A DNA stretch of 64,000 nucleotides from Halapricum salinum (GTDB lineage: Archaea; Halobacteriota; Halobacteria; Halobacteriales; Haloarculaceae): contig NZ_CP031310.1 of assembly GCF_004799665.1 (NCBI RefSeq), positions 2,472,887-2,536,886 on the forward strand. The letters are read 5' to 3'. Below, one piece after another: positions 52,135 to 61,529 of this stretch (positions within the stretch are counted from its first letter, which is position 1; each line of letters starts with the position of its first letter). The position numbers and the translations under genes were made by a program. The notes beneath the pieces were generated by a model that was given only the letters and a program-made list of their open reading frames with translations, did not search any database and was not told the origin of the DNA.

Positions 52135-52257
52135 GTATCTCCTGTAAGTGTTGCTGTCGGTTTAGCTCCCCCGCTTCTCAGTCGACCATAATTATATTAT
52201 GCGAGCGGCGTAACGTACCGAAGTGTATCTGGCGGGGGTCAGGTACGTGGGGGTTCC

Positions 52258-52476
52258 ATGCGCAGGCTCTTCGACACACCAGTGGCTGACACCGGTATCG
52301 ACAGCGATCACATCGTCTCCGGCGTCGCGTTCTGGTCGGCGGTCTGTCTGCCGTTCGTCCAGCTCTCGCTGCTCGCTGGCGGACTCGACTCCAGGCGAGG
52401 TCTCACCGTGCTCGCACTCTTGTTCGTCCTCAACGTGTTGGCGCTCGTCGCCGGCCACCAGTATCGGCGTGAGTAG
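52258..52476 (+). CDS. Small predicted membrane protein
   Basis: 72 residues with two hydrophobic segments (VSGVAFWSAVCLPFVQLSLLAG and GLTVLALLFVLNVLALVAG) and a basic end (HQYRRE). No known family. It is divergent from the M48 protease, with an AT-rich 123-base spacer (TAATTATATTATG) that looks like a promoter, and convergent with the EamA gene. Composition and frame use support it being real; function unknown. Confidence 0.5.
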   Translation: MRRLFDTPVADTGIDSDHIVSGVAFWSAVCLPFVQLSLLAGGLDSRRGLTVLALLFVLNVLALVAGHQYRRE

Positions 52477-52491
52477 GCCGACGTTCCCGAC

Positions 52492-53397
52492 TCACGCGAA
52501 CCGCGAGAGTTCGCTGGCGAGTGCCCGACGCTTCAGGAGCGCGAACCCGCTCGCGATACAGACGAATCCGATAGCCGTCGAGATGTCGATCACTTCGCCC
52601 AGTAGCGCGACGCCGACGACGGCGGCGACGACCGGCGCGAGATAGGAGACGAGGTTGATCTCGATCGGCCCGAGTCGCTCCAGCAGGTCGAAGTAGATGA
52701 GAAAGCCGATCGCACTGGCGACTACGGAGAGATAGCCCAGCGCAAACAGAGCTTGAGGCGACCACGTGATTGCAGCCAGTCGCTCTCCGGGGAGGGTGAG
52801 CGCGAGTCCGTGCATGAGTATCGCACCGCCGACCATCGACCAGGCCTCCATCGTCTCGATCGGGAGATCGGCGTCGAGCCACCGCGTGAGGACGCTCCCG
52901 AGCGCAAAGGAGACGGCAGCGCCGAACACGAGCAGGCTGGAGACGACGTCCTCGGTCAGGAGATTCGATGGATCGGGACTGACAAGCACGCCCACGCCGA
53001 CCACTCCGAGGATCATCCCGGCGATTCCAGCGACGGTGAGGCGCTCTTCGGGGAGGAACAGGCGGGCGAACCCCGTGGTGAGCACAGGAGAGAGACTCAC
53101 GATGACGGCCGCTGCGGCGCTGGTCGTCCCCTGTTCGCCGACGAACAGGAAGACGTGATAGCCGGCGATGAGAAAGATCGCGCCGACCGCGATCGCGGCC
53201 CAGTCCCGTCGATTGCGGGGCCGCCACTGATCGACAGCGACGGCCGCGTAGGCGAACATGAGCACGCCCGCGATGTCGTAGCGGATCGCCGCGAACAGCA
53301 CTGGTGGGATGTCGGCCAGTCCGGCCTTGATGGCGACGAAGGCGCTGCCCCAGACCACCGAGAGGACGAGAAACAACAGGAGGTTGCGATAGCGCAC
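52492..53397 (-). CDS. EamA/DMT superfamily transporter
   Basis: 301 residues, ten hydrophobic segments in two homologous halves. Conserved EamA elements: VVWGSAFVAIKAGLADIPPV near the N-terminus, LSPVLTTGFARLFLPEERLT and YLAPVVAAVVGVALLGEVID closing the halves. It exports or imports small metabolites; substrate unknown. Lies 21 bases upstream of the CBS gene's end, in the same direction. Confidence 0.9.
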   Translation of the reverse strand: MRYRNLLLFLVLSVVWGSAFVAIKAGLADIPPVLFAAIRYDIAGVLMFAYAAVAVDQWRPRNRRDWAAIAVGAIFLIAGYHVFLFVGEQGTTSAAAAVIVSLSPVLTTGFARLFLPEERLTVAGIAGMILGVVGVGVLVSPDPSNLLTEDVVSSLLVFGAAVSFALGSVLTRWLDADLPIETMEAWSMVGGAILMHGLALTLPGERLAAITWSPQALFALGYLSVVASAIGFLIYFDLLERLGPIEINLVSYLAPVVAAVVGVALLGEVIDISTAIGFVCIASGFALLKRRALASELSRFA

Positions 53398-53418
53398 CGT
53401 TTCGGCTCCCCGTCAGGG

Positions 53419-53913
53419 TCAGATGGACTGCTCGCGTTCGCTGAGCGTCCGCAGGACGTCCTCACGGGTGATGATCCCGACGAGGTCGCCGCCCTCGACT
53501 ACTGGTAGGCGGTTGATGTCCCGCTCTGAATCGGCCAGGAAGTCGATCACGGTGTCGACGCTGTCCTCGGGCGAGACGGTGACGACGTCGGTGATCATGA
53601 CGTCGCTGATCGGCTTGCCGGAGTTTTTCACGAGATCGATCCCGACGTCGAGGTCGTTCCAGGAGAGATCGACGCCGTAGGTCAGCGTCTCGATAAAGGG
53701 CGGGAAGCCGATGGGGATCCACAGCGTCCGATCCGAGGGCTGGAAGAGATCCACGAGATCCGTCTCGGTGACGACACCGACTACGGCCCCGCCCTCGACG
53801 ACGGGGAAGCCGCTGAAGTCGGCTTTCGCCAGGCGGGTCAGCACCTCGCTGACGTCGTCGTCGGGCGTGATCGTCTCGACCGGACTCGTCATGATGTCGC
53901 GAGCAGTGACCAT
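53419..53913 (-). CDS. CBS-domain pair protein
   Basis: 164 residues from the ATG at 53913 (MVTARDIMTSPVETI); the longer frame upstream lacks conservation. Two CBS units: DDDVSEVLTRLAKADFSGFP...VVGVVTETDLVDLF and EDSVDTVIDFLADSERDINRLP...LVGIITREDVLRTL, each with the adenosine-binding end. CBS pairs bind AMP, ATP or SAM and usually regulate partners. It is the first gene of a pair with the EamA transporter. Confidence 0.9.
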   Translation of the reverse strand: MVTARDIMTSPVETITPDDDVSEVLTRLAKADFSGFPVVEGGAVVGVVTETDLVDLFQPSDRTLWIPIGFPPFIETLTYGVDLSWNDLDVGIDLVKNSGKPISDVMITDVVTVSPEDSVDTVIDFLADSERDINRLPVVEGGDLVGIITREDVLRTLSEREQSI

Positions 53914-54027
53914 GTGCGGGCCAACGACCGGCCCGGCCGTAGGCGTTCCGGTCGCCGGCAACTGGGCCGGGGCTGTCGTTTCTGCCCGTGCCCACACTTT
54001 TAAATCAGTGGATCACGAATCGAGGGT

Positions 54028-54660
54028 ATGGCCGCATATGGCCGGCCGTCGTTGCGGGATCTGTTCGACGAATCGCCAACCCCCCACATCGCGCATCCGC
54101 CGCGCACACATCACCGAGACTTCTACGTCGCTACCGACGGCTCGTTCAGAGAGTCGGGTGGCGGTCTCGGCGTCGTCATCGAGACGCGAGACGGCGAGCG
54201 CGTCGGACGGCTCTCGGTCGGGGATCGATCGCCGGACAACAACGTCGCCGAGTACCGGGCGCTGCACCTCGGGCTGGACCTGCTCGCCGCACGAGCGCCG
54301 TCGAGTGCGCGCGTCGGCGTCCTGCTCGACCACGACGATCTGGCGGCGAACGTCAACGCCGCCGTCCTGGCGTCACGAGCACCCACAGCCGAGCCACCGC
54401 ACCAGCTGGCGGTTCCCGCGGAGACGCGGTACCACTGGCGAGGCGTGATGGCTCGGATCAACGGCTTCGAGGAGATCCGCGCCGCACGGATCTCCAGCGA
54501 CCGTAATCCCGCTCATCCGCTGGCGAACGCGCCCGACCAGTACGGGCACGTCAACAACGAGCCCGATCGGTGCGTCCTGCCCGAACCGATCGAGCCCACC
54601 GACGAACGGGTCCCACCGCCGTCGCGATCCAATCGCGGCAGCGCCAACGCGAGCGACTAG
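54028..54660 (+). CDS. RNase H-like protein with altered catalytic residue
   Basis: 210 residues. RNase HI-like core: FYVATDGSFRESGGGLGVVIE (first Asp), NNVAEYRALHLGLDLLAA (Glu), VGVLLDHDDLAANVN (second Asp). The final catalytic Asp, usually in N-x-x-A-D-x-L-A, is His here (DRNPAHPLANAPD). About 60 extra C-terminal residues are Pro/Arg/Ser-rich. It may be a weak or non-nucleolytic member. A TTTTAAAT box lies about 30 bases upstream. Confidence 0.72.
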   Translation: MAAYGRPSLRDLFDESPTPHIAHPPRTHHRDFYVATDGSFRESGGGLGVVIETRDGERVGRLSVGDRSPDNNVAEYRALHLGLDLLAARAPSSARVGVLLDHDDLAANVNAAVLASRAPTAEPPHQLAVPAETRYHWRGVMARINGFEEIRAARISSDRNPAHPLANAPDQYGHVNNEPDRCVLPEPIEPTDERVPPPSRSNRGSANASD

Positions 54661-54784
54661 ACGGCCACCAGCCCCCGGCTCTCTCCGGGTCCAGACTCCT
54701 CCCTCGCGTTCTCGTTGCGTTGCCTGACACCGATTTCCGTGGGCGGACGAAACGATTACATCGACACGCATACAACGCATACAT

Positions 54785-55003
54785 ATGAGTACCTCAATTC
54801 GCGTTTCGGACGATACCAAGTCTATGCTCGCCGTTCTGAAAGAGGACGACGAGAGCTGGGACGAATTTTTAGCCCGGCTTGCCCGGCGAGAACGCGATGT
54901 CGACGAACTCGGCGGGTTTGCTGCCGAGGGCATCGAGAAGAGTATGGAACAGACACACGAGGACCTGAACGAATCGCTCGCCGATAACGTCGAAACAGAA
55001 TGA
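54785..55003 (+). CDS. Antitoxin (VapB-like)
   Basis: 72 residues: an N-terminal ribbon-helix-helix-like MSTSIRVSDDTKSMLAVLKED followed by an acidic, helical region (SWDEFLARLARRERDVDEL, EQTHEDLNESLADNV). The 4-base overlap with the following PIN toxin (54785 then 55000) is the layout of VapBC pairs. Likely neutralises the toxin and represses its own promoter. Confidence 0.82.
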   Translation: MSTSIRVSDDTKSMLAVLKEDDESWDEFLARLARRERDVDELGGFAAEGIEKSMEQTHEDLNESLADNVETE

Positions 55004-55404
55004 TCTGTCTCGATAATAGCGTCCTTCGGCGCTTCGCCAGTCCAAATCCGTCCCCCGGTGTCGATGAATATCTCAAAGAGAACGCCTCGGTCCCGTGGGT
55101 AATTCCTGCAACAGTCGCCTTCGAGTACTACGTCTTCTACGATACGCAAGCAGAGATACGTACGCAGCAACGACTGCTCAACTCACGGCTGGACGGGATT
55201 TTACCGCTCACTGACGAGGTGGCTTCCGAGGCAGCCCAACTACAGACGCTCCTCGCTGAACACGATATCGCTCTCGATCTCGTTGATCTTCTTCACGTCG
55301 CGACTGCACGAGATTCCGGCGCGACGTTCGTCACGCGGGACGCCGGTGACTTCGACAAACAACCCCTCAAAGATCTACTTTCGATCGATATTATCGACAG
55401 CTAG
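55000..55404 (+). CDS. PIN domain toxin (VapC-like)
   Basis: 134 residues. PIN acidic residues can be placed: MICLDNSVLRRFASP (Asp5), FEYYVFY (Glu), DIALDLVDLLHVATARDSG (Asp) and FVTRDAGDFDKQPL (Asp). An endoribonuclease whose activity is held by the overlapping antitoxin. AT-richer than its neighbours, which is common for mobile toxin-antitoxin pairs. Convergent with maeB, stop 2 bases from its end. Confidence 0.85.
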   Translation: MICLDNSVLRRFASPNPSPGVDEYLKENASVPWVIPATVAFEYYVFYDTQAEIRTQQRLLNSRLDGILPLTDEVASEAAQLQTLLAEHDIALDLVDLLHVATARDSGATFVTRDAGDFDKQPLKDLLSIDIIDS

Positions 55405-55406
55405 TT

Positions 55407-57659
55407 TCACTCCTCCTGTGCGTCCACCACCGCGACCCCTGCAAGGTTTACGATATCCTTCACTTCGTCACCGCGCTGGATGACGTGGACGGGTTTGTCC
55501 ATGCCGACGAGCATCGGGCCGATGGCTTCGGCGCCACCGAGTCGCTGCAGGAGTTTGTAGCCGATGTTGCCGGCTTCGAGATTCGGGAAGACGAGCACGT
55601 TCGCGGGGTCGTCGAGGTCGGAGAACTCGTAGGTATCGGTGAGGATCTCCTCGACGACGGCGGTGTCGGCCTGCATCTCGCCGTCGACCGGGAAGTCCAC
55701 AGCCGGATCGTCCCGGAGCATCTCGGCTGCGCGCCGGGGCTTTTCGGTCCCCTCGGTGTCGACACTGCCGAAGTTCGAGTAGGAGAGGATCGCCGCCCGC
55801 GGGTCGACGTTGAACTCGCGTGCGAGGTCGGCGGTGTGGCGCGTGACTTCGGCCATCACTTCGGCGCTGGGATCGGTATTGACGGTCGTATCGGCACAGA
55901 AGATCACCTGATTCTTGAACGTCAACATGTAGACGCCGGCGACGTAGTCGGCGTCCGGCGCGGTCCCGACGACCCGCAACGGTGGTCTGAGCGCGGAGGG
56001 ATAGTGATGAGTCAGCCCCGTGAGCATGGCGTCGGCTTCGTCCATCTCGACGAGGACGCTGCCGAGGTAGTTGCCGTCCCGGATCAACTCGCCGGCTTCC
56101 CGGCGCGTGACTCCCTTGCGCTGGCGGAGTTCGTACAGCCGGTCGGCGTATCGTTCGAGGTCGGATTCGTCGGGGTCGAGGATGTCAGGATCGAAACTGA
56201 GACCGAGCGTCTCGACGATGGCGGTGATCCGGTCGCGATCGCCCAGCAGGAGCGGGCGAGCGATCCCCTGGTCGACCAGCTGGTATGCCGCCCGGATCAT
56301 CTTCTCGTCGTCGCCCTCCGCGAGCACGACGCGTTTGGGGTCGCTCTTTGCCTTGTTCAACACCACGCGCATCATCTCCCGACTCTTGCCGAGGCGGGCT
56401 TCGAGCTTCTCGACGTAGTCGTCGAGGTCGAGACTCGCCCGGGCCGAGCCCGACTCCATGGCTGCCTCGGCGACGGCGGGCGTCACCTCGAAGAGGACAC
56501 GCGGGTCCAGTGGTTTGGGGATGATGTACTCGGGGCCGAACTGTAGCGGCTCGTCACCGTAGGCCTTGACGACGGCGTCGGGGACGTCTTGTCTCGCGAG
56601 CGAGGCCAACGCCCTGGCGGCCGCGACTTTCATCTCCTCGTTGATCTCGGTCGCCCGGACGTCCAGTGCTCCGCGGAAGATGAAGGGGAACCCGAGCACG
56701 TTGTTGACCTGGTTCGGGTAATCAGAGCGCCCGGTGGCCATGATGACCGTGTCGTCGCGGGCGTGCTTGGCGTCCTCGTAGGCGATCTCCGGATCGGGAT
56801 TGGCCATCGCGAAGATGATCGGATTTTCCGCCATCGAGCGGACCATCTCCTGGTCGACGATCCCGCCGACCGAGAGACCGACGAAGACGTCCGCGCCCGC
56901 TATCGCGTCGGCGAGATCACCCTCGGGGCGGTCGCTGGCGAACTCCCGTTTGAACTCGTTGACCTCGTCAGCTTCCGCCCGAGCGTCGGTGATGATCCCC
57001 GAGGAGTCACACATCGTGACGTTCTCACGATCGACGCCGAGCGAGACGTAGAAGCGGGCGGTTGCGATGGCGCTGGCACCCGCACCGGAGAAGACGATGT
57101 CGAGCTCTGCGAGATCCTTGCCGGCGATTTCGGCCGCGTTGAGCAGTGCAGCGCCCGAGATGATCGCGGTCCCGTGCTGGTCGTCGTGGAAGACCGGGAC
57201 GTCCATCTGCTCGCGCAGGCGACGCTCGACCTCGAAACACTCCGGCGCTTTGATGTCTTCGAGGTTGATCCCCCCGAAGGTCGGCTCCATCGCCGAGACG
57301 GCCCCGACCATCGCGTCGGGGTCGTCTGCGTCGAGTTCCAGGTCGAAGACGTCGATGTCGGCGAAGCGCTTGAACAGGACGCCCTTGCCCTCCATGACCG
57401 GCTTGCAGGCTTCGGGGCCGATGTCGCCCAGGCCGAGAGTGGCACTGCCGTCCGAGACGACGGCCACGAGGTTGCCCTTGGCCGTGTATTTGAAGACGTC
57501 GCTCGGGTTGTCACGGATGTTCCGGCAGGGTGCGGCGACGCCCGGGGAGTACGCCAGCGAGAGGTCACGTTGCGTGTTGGTCGGTTTGGTGGTCGCGATC
57601 TCGATCTTGCCAGGTGGATCCTGACTGTGGTAGTCGAGTGCGTCCTCGTCGAGTCCCAT
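55407..57659 (-). CDS. maeB: Malic enzyme with C-terminal phosphate acetyltransferase-like domain (MaeB type)
   Basis: 750 residues from the ATG at 57659 (a second ATG lies 6 bases upstream). Residues 1-420 are malic enzyme: [92 protein letters not shown] (NAD(P) site), and [19 protein letters not shown]. Residues about 430-750 resemble phosphate acetyltransferase ([27 protein letters not shown]-like [14 protein letters not shown]), used for regulation in MaeB. It decarboxylates malate to pyruvate, giving NADPH. Confidence 0.93.
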   Translation of the reverse strand: MGLDEDALDYHSQDPPGKIEIATTKPTNTQRDLSLAYSPGVAAPCRNIRDNPSDVFKYTAKGNLVAVVSDGSATLGLGDIGPEACKPVMEGKGVLFKRFADIDVFDLELDADDPDAMVGAVSAMEPTFGGINLEDIKAPECFEVERRLREQMDVPVFHDDQHGTAIISGAALLNAAEIAGKDLAELDIVFSGAGASAIATARFYVSLGVDRENVTMCDSSGIITDARAEADEVNEFKREFASDRPEGDLADAIAGADVFVGLSVGGIVDQEMVRSMAENPIIFAMANPDPEIAYEDAKHARDDTVIMATGRSDYPNQVNNVLGFPFIFRGALDVRATEINEEMKVAAARALASLARQDVPDAVVKAYGDEPLQFGPEYIIPKPLDPRVLFEVTPAVAEAAMESGSARASLDLDDYVEKLEARLGKSREMMRVVLNKAKSDPKRVVLAEGDDEKMIRAAYQLVDQGIARPLLLGDRDRITAIVETLGLSFDPDILDPDESDLERYADRLYELRQRKGVTRREAGELIRDGNYLGSVLVEMDEADAMLTGLTHHYPSALRPPLRVVGTAPDADYVAGVYMLTFKNQVIFCADTTVNTDPSAEVMAEVTRHTADLAREFNVDPRAAILSYSNFGSVDTEGTEKPRRAAEMLRDDPAVDFPVDGEMQADTAVVEEILTDTYEFSDLDDPANVLVFPNLEAGNIGYKLLQRLGGAEAIGPMLVGMDKPVHVIQRGDEVKDIVNLAGVAVVDAQEE

Positions 57660-57720
57660 GGCCAATGGCGGTCGGGCGCGGACAAAAAGCTAGGCCGGCG
57701 TGCCAATATTGACCGATGAT

Positions 57721-57769
57721 ACTCGGGCCCACAGGTATTTATTGTCACGACCGTGGGTACTACCCGAGT
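57721..57769. promoter_or_regulatory. Nested inverted repeat around a TATA-like box between maeB and a histidine kinase
   Basis: Left arms ACTCGGG (57721-57727) and CCCAC (57728-57732) pair with GTGGG (57753-57757) and CCCGAGT (57763-57769). The GTATTTATTGT of the loop (about 57735-57745) is TATA-like. It lies in the space between the divergent maeB and kinase genes, so one protein could control both. Confidence 0.45.
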
Positions 57770-57821
57770 AACGCGTGAGTGTGGGTCCCGTTCAGTCGCC
57801 CGACCGAGGAGGTGAGTACCG

Positions 57822-59543
57822 ATGGTAGTCGACGTGAGCGGCTTGCCGTGGCTGACGGTGCTGTGTCTCGTGACCGGTATCGCCCCGTTCGTGCTGGTGG
57901 GCGTCCTCGCACGCTATCGCGGCAAGCCTGGAGTGGACTGGTTCATCGTGTCGCTGCTGTTCTACGGCGGCTGGTGTCTCACCTACGGTCTCAGCCTGTT
58001 CGTCGCCGACTACGAGTTGCGAGTCGCCTTCGAGACTGTTTCGTGGATGGCGTTTCTCTGTATCGGCTACCCGTTTCTCGGGTTCGCGCTGGATTACACT
58101 GGCCGGAGCGACCTCCGCAAGTCGTGGCTGTTCGCTGCCCTCGGGGTCGGACCGGCCGTCGGGGTGGCGCTGGTCGCGACCAACGCCTGGCACGGCCTCG
58201 TCTGGCAGGACCCGACGATCGTCCGGGCCTACGATGCGGTCCTCCTCGACTACGCGATCCAGCCGCTGGGGTTCGCGGCCGCGTCGGTCGGGTTGACGTA
58301 CTCCGGTATCGCGGTCTTGCTCCTGCTCGATACGGTCCTCAACTACGGTCCGTTGTATCGTCGGGAAGCGATCGCCGTCGCGCTCAGCCCGCTTCCGCCG
58401 TCGGTCGGGCTGATCGTCTGGTGGTTCGGGCTCGGGCCGGTCGACGCCGTCAACTGGGGCGTCGTCGCGTCGCTGCCGCACGCGGCACTGGACGCCTACG
58501 CATTCGTCGGCAAGAACATGTTCGCGACCAGCCCCGCGACCCGTCGCGTCGCCGACGAGACGGCCCTCGATACGCTCCCCGATCCCGTCGTCGTCCTCGA
58601 CGAGTCCGACCGCGTGGTCGAGTTCAACGACGCGGCGGCCCGCGTCTTCGATGGCCTCTCGACCGACCGAATCGGCACGCCAGTTTCGGCGGCCCTCCCG
58701 ATCGAGTTCCCCGGGAGCGACGACTACGTTAGCGTCTCCGGTGAGTCTGGACGCTACGAGTTCGCCGTCGACGAGACGTCGCTGTCGGACCCACGTGGGG
58801 CCGTCGTCGGGTCGACGGTTCTCTTTCGGGACATCACCGACGAGCGCGAACGCGAGCAGCGGCTGGAAGTCCTGAATCGCGTCCTCCGGCACAACCTCCG
58901 GAACAAGCTGACGGCGATCGGCGGCTACGCGGCTCAGATCGAGGCGGACGCCGGCGACCCCGAACTGTCACGATGGGCGCGCAAGATCGGGGACAGCGGC
59001 GACGAACTGGTCGCGATCGGCGAGAAAGCCCGCACCTTCGACAGTCTCAGACAGACCGACGTCACTCCCGTCCGACTCGACGTCGAGACGTTTCTGGCCG
59101 ACGTTGTCTCGGACCTGACGGCCGACTACCCCGAAGCCAGGATCGACACCCGCGTCGACGTCGCGGGGACGGTCCGCACCGATCCGGACCTGCTGGGGCT
59201 GGCGCTGCGAAACGTCGTCGAGAACGCCATCGTCCACGACGATTCGGACGCGCCGCAGATTCACGTCAGCGCTCGCGAGAGCGAGGAGAGCCTGGTCATC
59301 GAGATCCAAGACGAGGGGCCGGGGATCCCAGAGCAGGAACTGGCGGTCGTCGCGGACGGCGTCGAGAGCGACCTCGAACACGGTAGCGGGATCGGGCTGT
59401 GGATCGTCGAGTGGTCGATGCGACGACTCGAGGGCGACGTTCGATTCGAATCTACAGACGAGGGGACGAGGGTCACGCTCGTCGTGTCGGCCGAGACGAC
59501 CGTCGAGCTCCCGCCGAAAGCGGAAACGAACGGCCATAAGTAG
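57822..59543 (+). CDS. Membrane histidine kinase with N-terminal 7TM region
   Basis: 573 residues from the ATG at 57822, preceded by GAGGAGGTGAG. Seven hydrophobic segments fill residues 8-230 (WLTVLCLVTGIAPFVLVGVL, WFIVSLLFYGGWCLTYGLSL, and others): the 7TM sensor of haloarchaeal kinases. A PAS domain (about 245-345, VVVLDESDRVVEFNDAAARV to LFRDITDERERE) precedes HisKA (VLNRVLRHNLRNKLTAIGGY, His in RHNLR) and an ATPase domain (NVVENAIVHDD, DEGPGIPEQE, GSGIGLWIVEWS). Ligand unknown. No response regulator beside it. Confidence 0.9.
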   Translation: MVVDVSGLPWLTVLCLVTGIAPFVLVGVLARYRGKPGVDWFIVSLLFYGGWCLTYGLSLFVADYELRVAFETVSWMAFLCIGYPFLGFALDYTGRSDLRKSWLFAALGVGPAVGVALVATNAWHGLVWQDPTIVRAYDAVLLDYAIQPLGFAAASVGLTYSGIAVLLLLDTVLNYGPLYRREAIAVALSPLPPSVGLIVWWFGLGPVDAVNWGVVASLPHAALDAYAFVGKNMFATSPATRRVADETALDTLPDPVVVLDESDRVVEFNDAAARVFDGLSTDRIGTPVSAALPIEFPGSDDYVSVSGESGRYEFAVDETSLSDPRGAVVGSTVLFRDITDEREREQRLEVLNRVLRHNLRNKLTAIGGYAAQIEADAGDPELSRWARKIGDSGDELVAIGEKARTFDSLRQTDVTPVRLDVETFLADVVSDLTADYPEARIDTRVDVAGTVRTDPDLLGLALRNVVENAIVHDDSDAPQIHVSARESEESLVIEIQDEGPGIPEQELAVVADGVESDLEHGSGIGLWIVEWSMRRLEGDVRFESTDEGTRVTLVVSAETTVELPPKAETNGHK

Positions 59544-59564
59544 ATGCGGTCCCGAACCCCGGGT

Positions 59565-60407
59565 ATGCAACTCCGGCGACTGCTCGCGGGCACGACAGGG
59601 CTGACGTTCGTCCTCATGCTCCTGGGCGTCTACACAGCGGGCTCGGGCGCGGGCCTCACCTGCGGCGCGCGGTGGCCGTTCTGTGACGGGGCCGTCTTCG
59701 GCCTCTTTCCCGCGAACTGGATGAGCTTCGTCGAGTGGTTCCACCGCCTCGTGGCGATGGTCACGGGCTTCGTCATCCTCGGGGCGGCGGCGCTGGCCTG
59801 GCGACGCGGCGCGGATCGACGCGTCCGCTTCGCACTGCTGGGTTCGATCGCGCTCCTCCCGGTACAGATCGGACTGGGCGCGCTAACGGTGACTGTCGGT
59901 GGGCTCTTCCCGTGGGGGTACTCCCCGCCGGTGCAGGCCGCCCACTACCTCGCGGCGCTGTCGATCTTCACGCTGATCGTCTACGCGACCGCCATCACGT
60001 ACGCGCCGGTCGACCGCTCGCGACTCCGGCTGGCGGCTGTCGCGGCCGTCGCGCTCGTCCCGCTCGGCCACCTGTTCAGCTTCGGGACTGTCTTCGCGTA
60101 CACGCCAGAGACACAGATCGTCTACTACGGGCTGGCGCTGGTGCTGTTCGCGCTGCTGGTCGCCGTCGGAACCTGGGGACGCCGTGACGCGAGTCGCGAG
60201 ACGACCTGGCAAGCCTCCCTGAGCATCGTCGCCGGACTTCTGCTCGCCGTACAGATGCTGCTGGGTCGGCACGCGCTGGACCCGCAAGGGTTGATCCTGG
60301 CCGACTCCGTCGCTGGACTCGTGTTCGTCTGCCTGCTCGGGGCGGCCTGGTTTGCCTATCGCGCCGACGACGCCGAGATTCCGCTGGTTGGATCGCTGGC
60401 GCGGTGA
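59565..60407 (+). CDS. ctaA: Heme A synthase (CtaA/COX15 family)
   Basis: 280 residues from the ATG at 59565. Eight hydrophobic segments. It converts heme O to heme A. Heme-ligand His positions are present: EWFHRLVAM, VQAAHYLAAL, PLGHLFSFG and LLGRHALDPQG; the Cys of GAGLTCGARWPFCDG is the conserved pair outside. Slightly shorter than bacterial CtaA, as usual for archaea. Separated from the kinase by 21 bases, probably co-transcribed. Confidence 0.9.
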   Translation: MQLRRLLAGTTGLTFVLMLLGVYTAGSGAGLTCGARWPFCDGAVFGLFPANWMSFVEWFHRLVAMVTGFVILGAAALAWRRGADRRVRFALLGSIALLPVQIGLGALTVTVGGLFPWGYSPPVQAAHYLAALSIFTLIVYATAITYAPVDRSRLRLAAVAAVALVPLGHLFSFGTVFAYTPETQIVYYGLALVLFALLVAVGTWGRRDASRETTWQASLSIVAGLLLAVQMLLGRHALDPQGLILADSVAGLVFVCLLGAAWFAYRADDAEIPLVGSLAR

Positions 60408-60418
60408 GTGCGGTCCGG

Positions 60419-60664
60419 TCAGTGCTGACCGAACCGTGAGTCTGTCTTCCCGACTGCGTCCTCGGGGTTGACCCCGCTATTCTCGCCGCCGTCAGCCATC
60501 ACCGTTATCACGCCGCGACCGAGGACGAACAATCCCACTATCGCGAGTCCGCCCCAGAGGAGGACGTTGCTCGCGCCGCCGAGATCCTGCAGTAGTCGTA
60601 CTGTGCCTCCGAACGTGGCGAGCGCGCCGACCGCGATGAGTACCGTTCCGATGAGCTTTCGCAT
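60419..60664 (-). CDS. Small two-helix membrane protein
   Basis: 81 residues from the ATG at 60664 (MRKLIGTVLIAVGALATFGG). Two hydrophobic segments (LIGTVLIAVGALATFGGTV and VLLWGGLAIVGLFVLGRGVI) and a polar, acidic C-terminus (GGENSGVNPEDAVGKTDSRF). Looks like a conserved small haloarchaeal membrane protein; no function known. The longer open frame to 61420 is antisense to the dehydrogenase gene. Confidence 0.65.
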   Translation of the reverse strand: MRKLIGTVLIAVGALATFGGTVRLLQDLGGASNVLLWGGLAIVGLFVLGRGVITVMADGGENSGVNPEDAVGKTDSRFGQH

Positions 60665-60782
60665 CTCCTTTCCCTCCACTGATGACGTCGAAACGTTCGG
60701 CTGCCAGCCCTGAAAAAGCACTGCTGCTCGCCGGGAGAGATGACCGAACCGCTTTTGGCCGGCGGCCGGGAAGCAATCGCCG

Positions 60783-61529
60783 ATGAACGTCCTCGTGGTC
60801 GGGGCCGGCGAGATGGGCCGGTGGTTCGCGAGCGCCTTGCGCGACGGCAGCGACGCTACCGTCGAAATCGCGTTCTGTGACGCCGACCCAGCAGTCGCAG
60901 AGGCCGCCGCCGATCTACTGGACGCTCGCGTCGTCGCCCTAGATACCGCAGCGACCTTCGACGTGGTCTGCGTGGCTGTGCCGATCCCGGCCGCCGAGGA
61001 AGTGATCGCCCGATTCGCCGACCGAACAGACGCAGCGATGGTCGACCTCGCGGGGTACATGGCCGGCCCGCTGGCTGCCATGCGCGAGCACGCGAGCGAG
61101 CGCCAACGAGTCAGTCTCCACCCCCTGTTCGCCGCCGAGAACGCGCCCGGCAACGTCGCCGCCGTGGTCGACTCGGACGGGCCGACAGTCGAGGCCATCC
61201 GCGGGGCACTCGCCGCACGCGGAAACACCTGGGTCGCAACCGACGCCGAGACCCACGACGAGGCCATGGAGACGGTCCAGGCGGCCGCCCACACCGCCGT
61301 GCTCGCGTTCGGACTGGCCGCCCGAGATATTCCAGACGAGTTCCAGACCCCCATCTCGGCGGGACTGTTCGACCTCCTCGAACAGGTGACTGGCAACGAT
61401 CCGCGGGTGTACGCCGACATTCAGGCCACCTTCGATGGTGCAGGAGCGGTCGCCGACGCCGCTCGGAAGATCGCCGACGCAGACCGCGAGACCTTCGAGG
61501 CGCTCTATCGGGAGGCCGATCTACGATGA
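60783..61529 (+). CDS. tyrA: Prephenate dehydrogenase family protein
   Basis: 248 residues. NAD(P)-binding VLVVGAGEMGRWFASALRDG at the N-terminus, then VCVAVPIPAAEEVIARFAD, VSLHPLFAAENAPGNVAAVV (catalytic His in SLHPLF) and ETHDEAMETVQAAAHTAVLA. Converts prephenate to 4-hydroxyphenylpyruvate on the tyrosine route. It overlaps the methyltransferase gene by 4 bases, an operon of unrelated functions. Confidence 0.88.
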   Translation: MNVLVVGAGEMGRWFASALRDGSDATVEIAFCDADPAVAEAAADLLDARVVALDTAATFDVVCVAVPIPAAEEVIARFADRTDAAMVDLAGYMAGPLAAMREHASERQRVSLHPLFAAENAPGNVAAVVDSDGPTVEAIRGALAARGNTWVATDAETHDEAMETVQAAAHTAVLAFGLAARDIPDEFQTPISAGLFDLLEQVTGNDPRVYADIQATFDGAGAVADAARKIADADRETFEALYREADLR

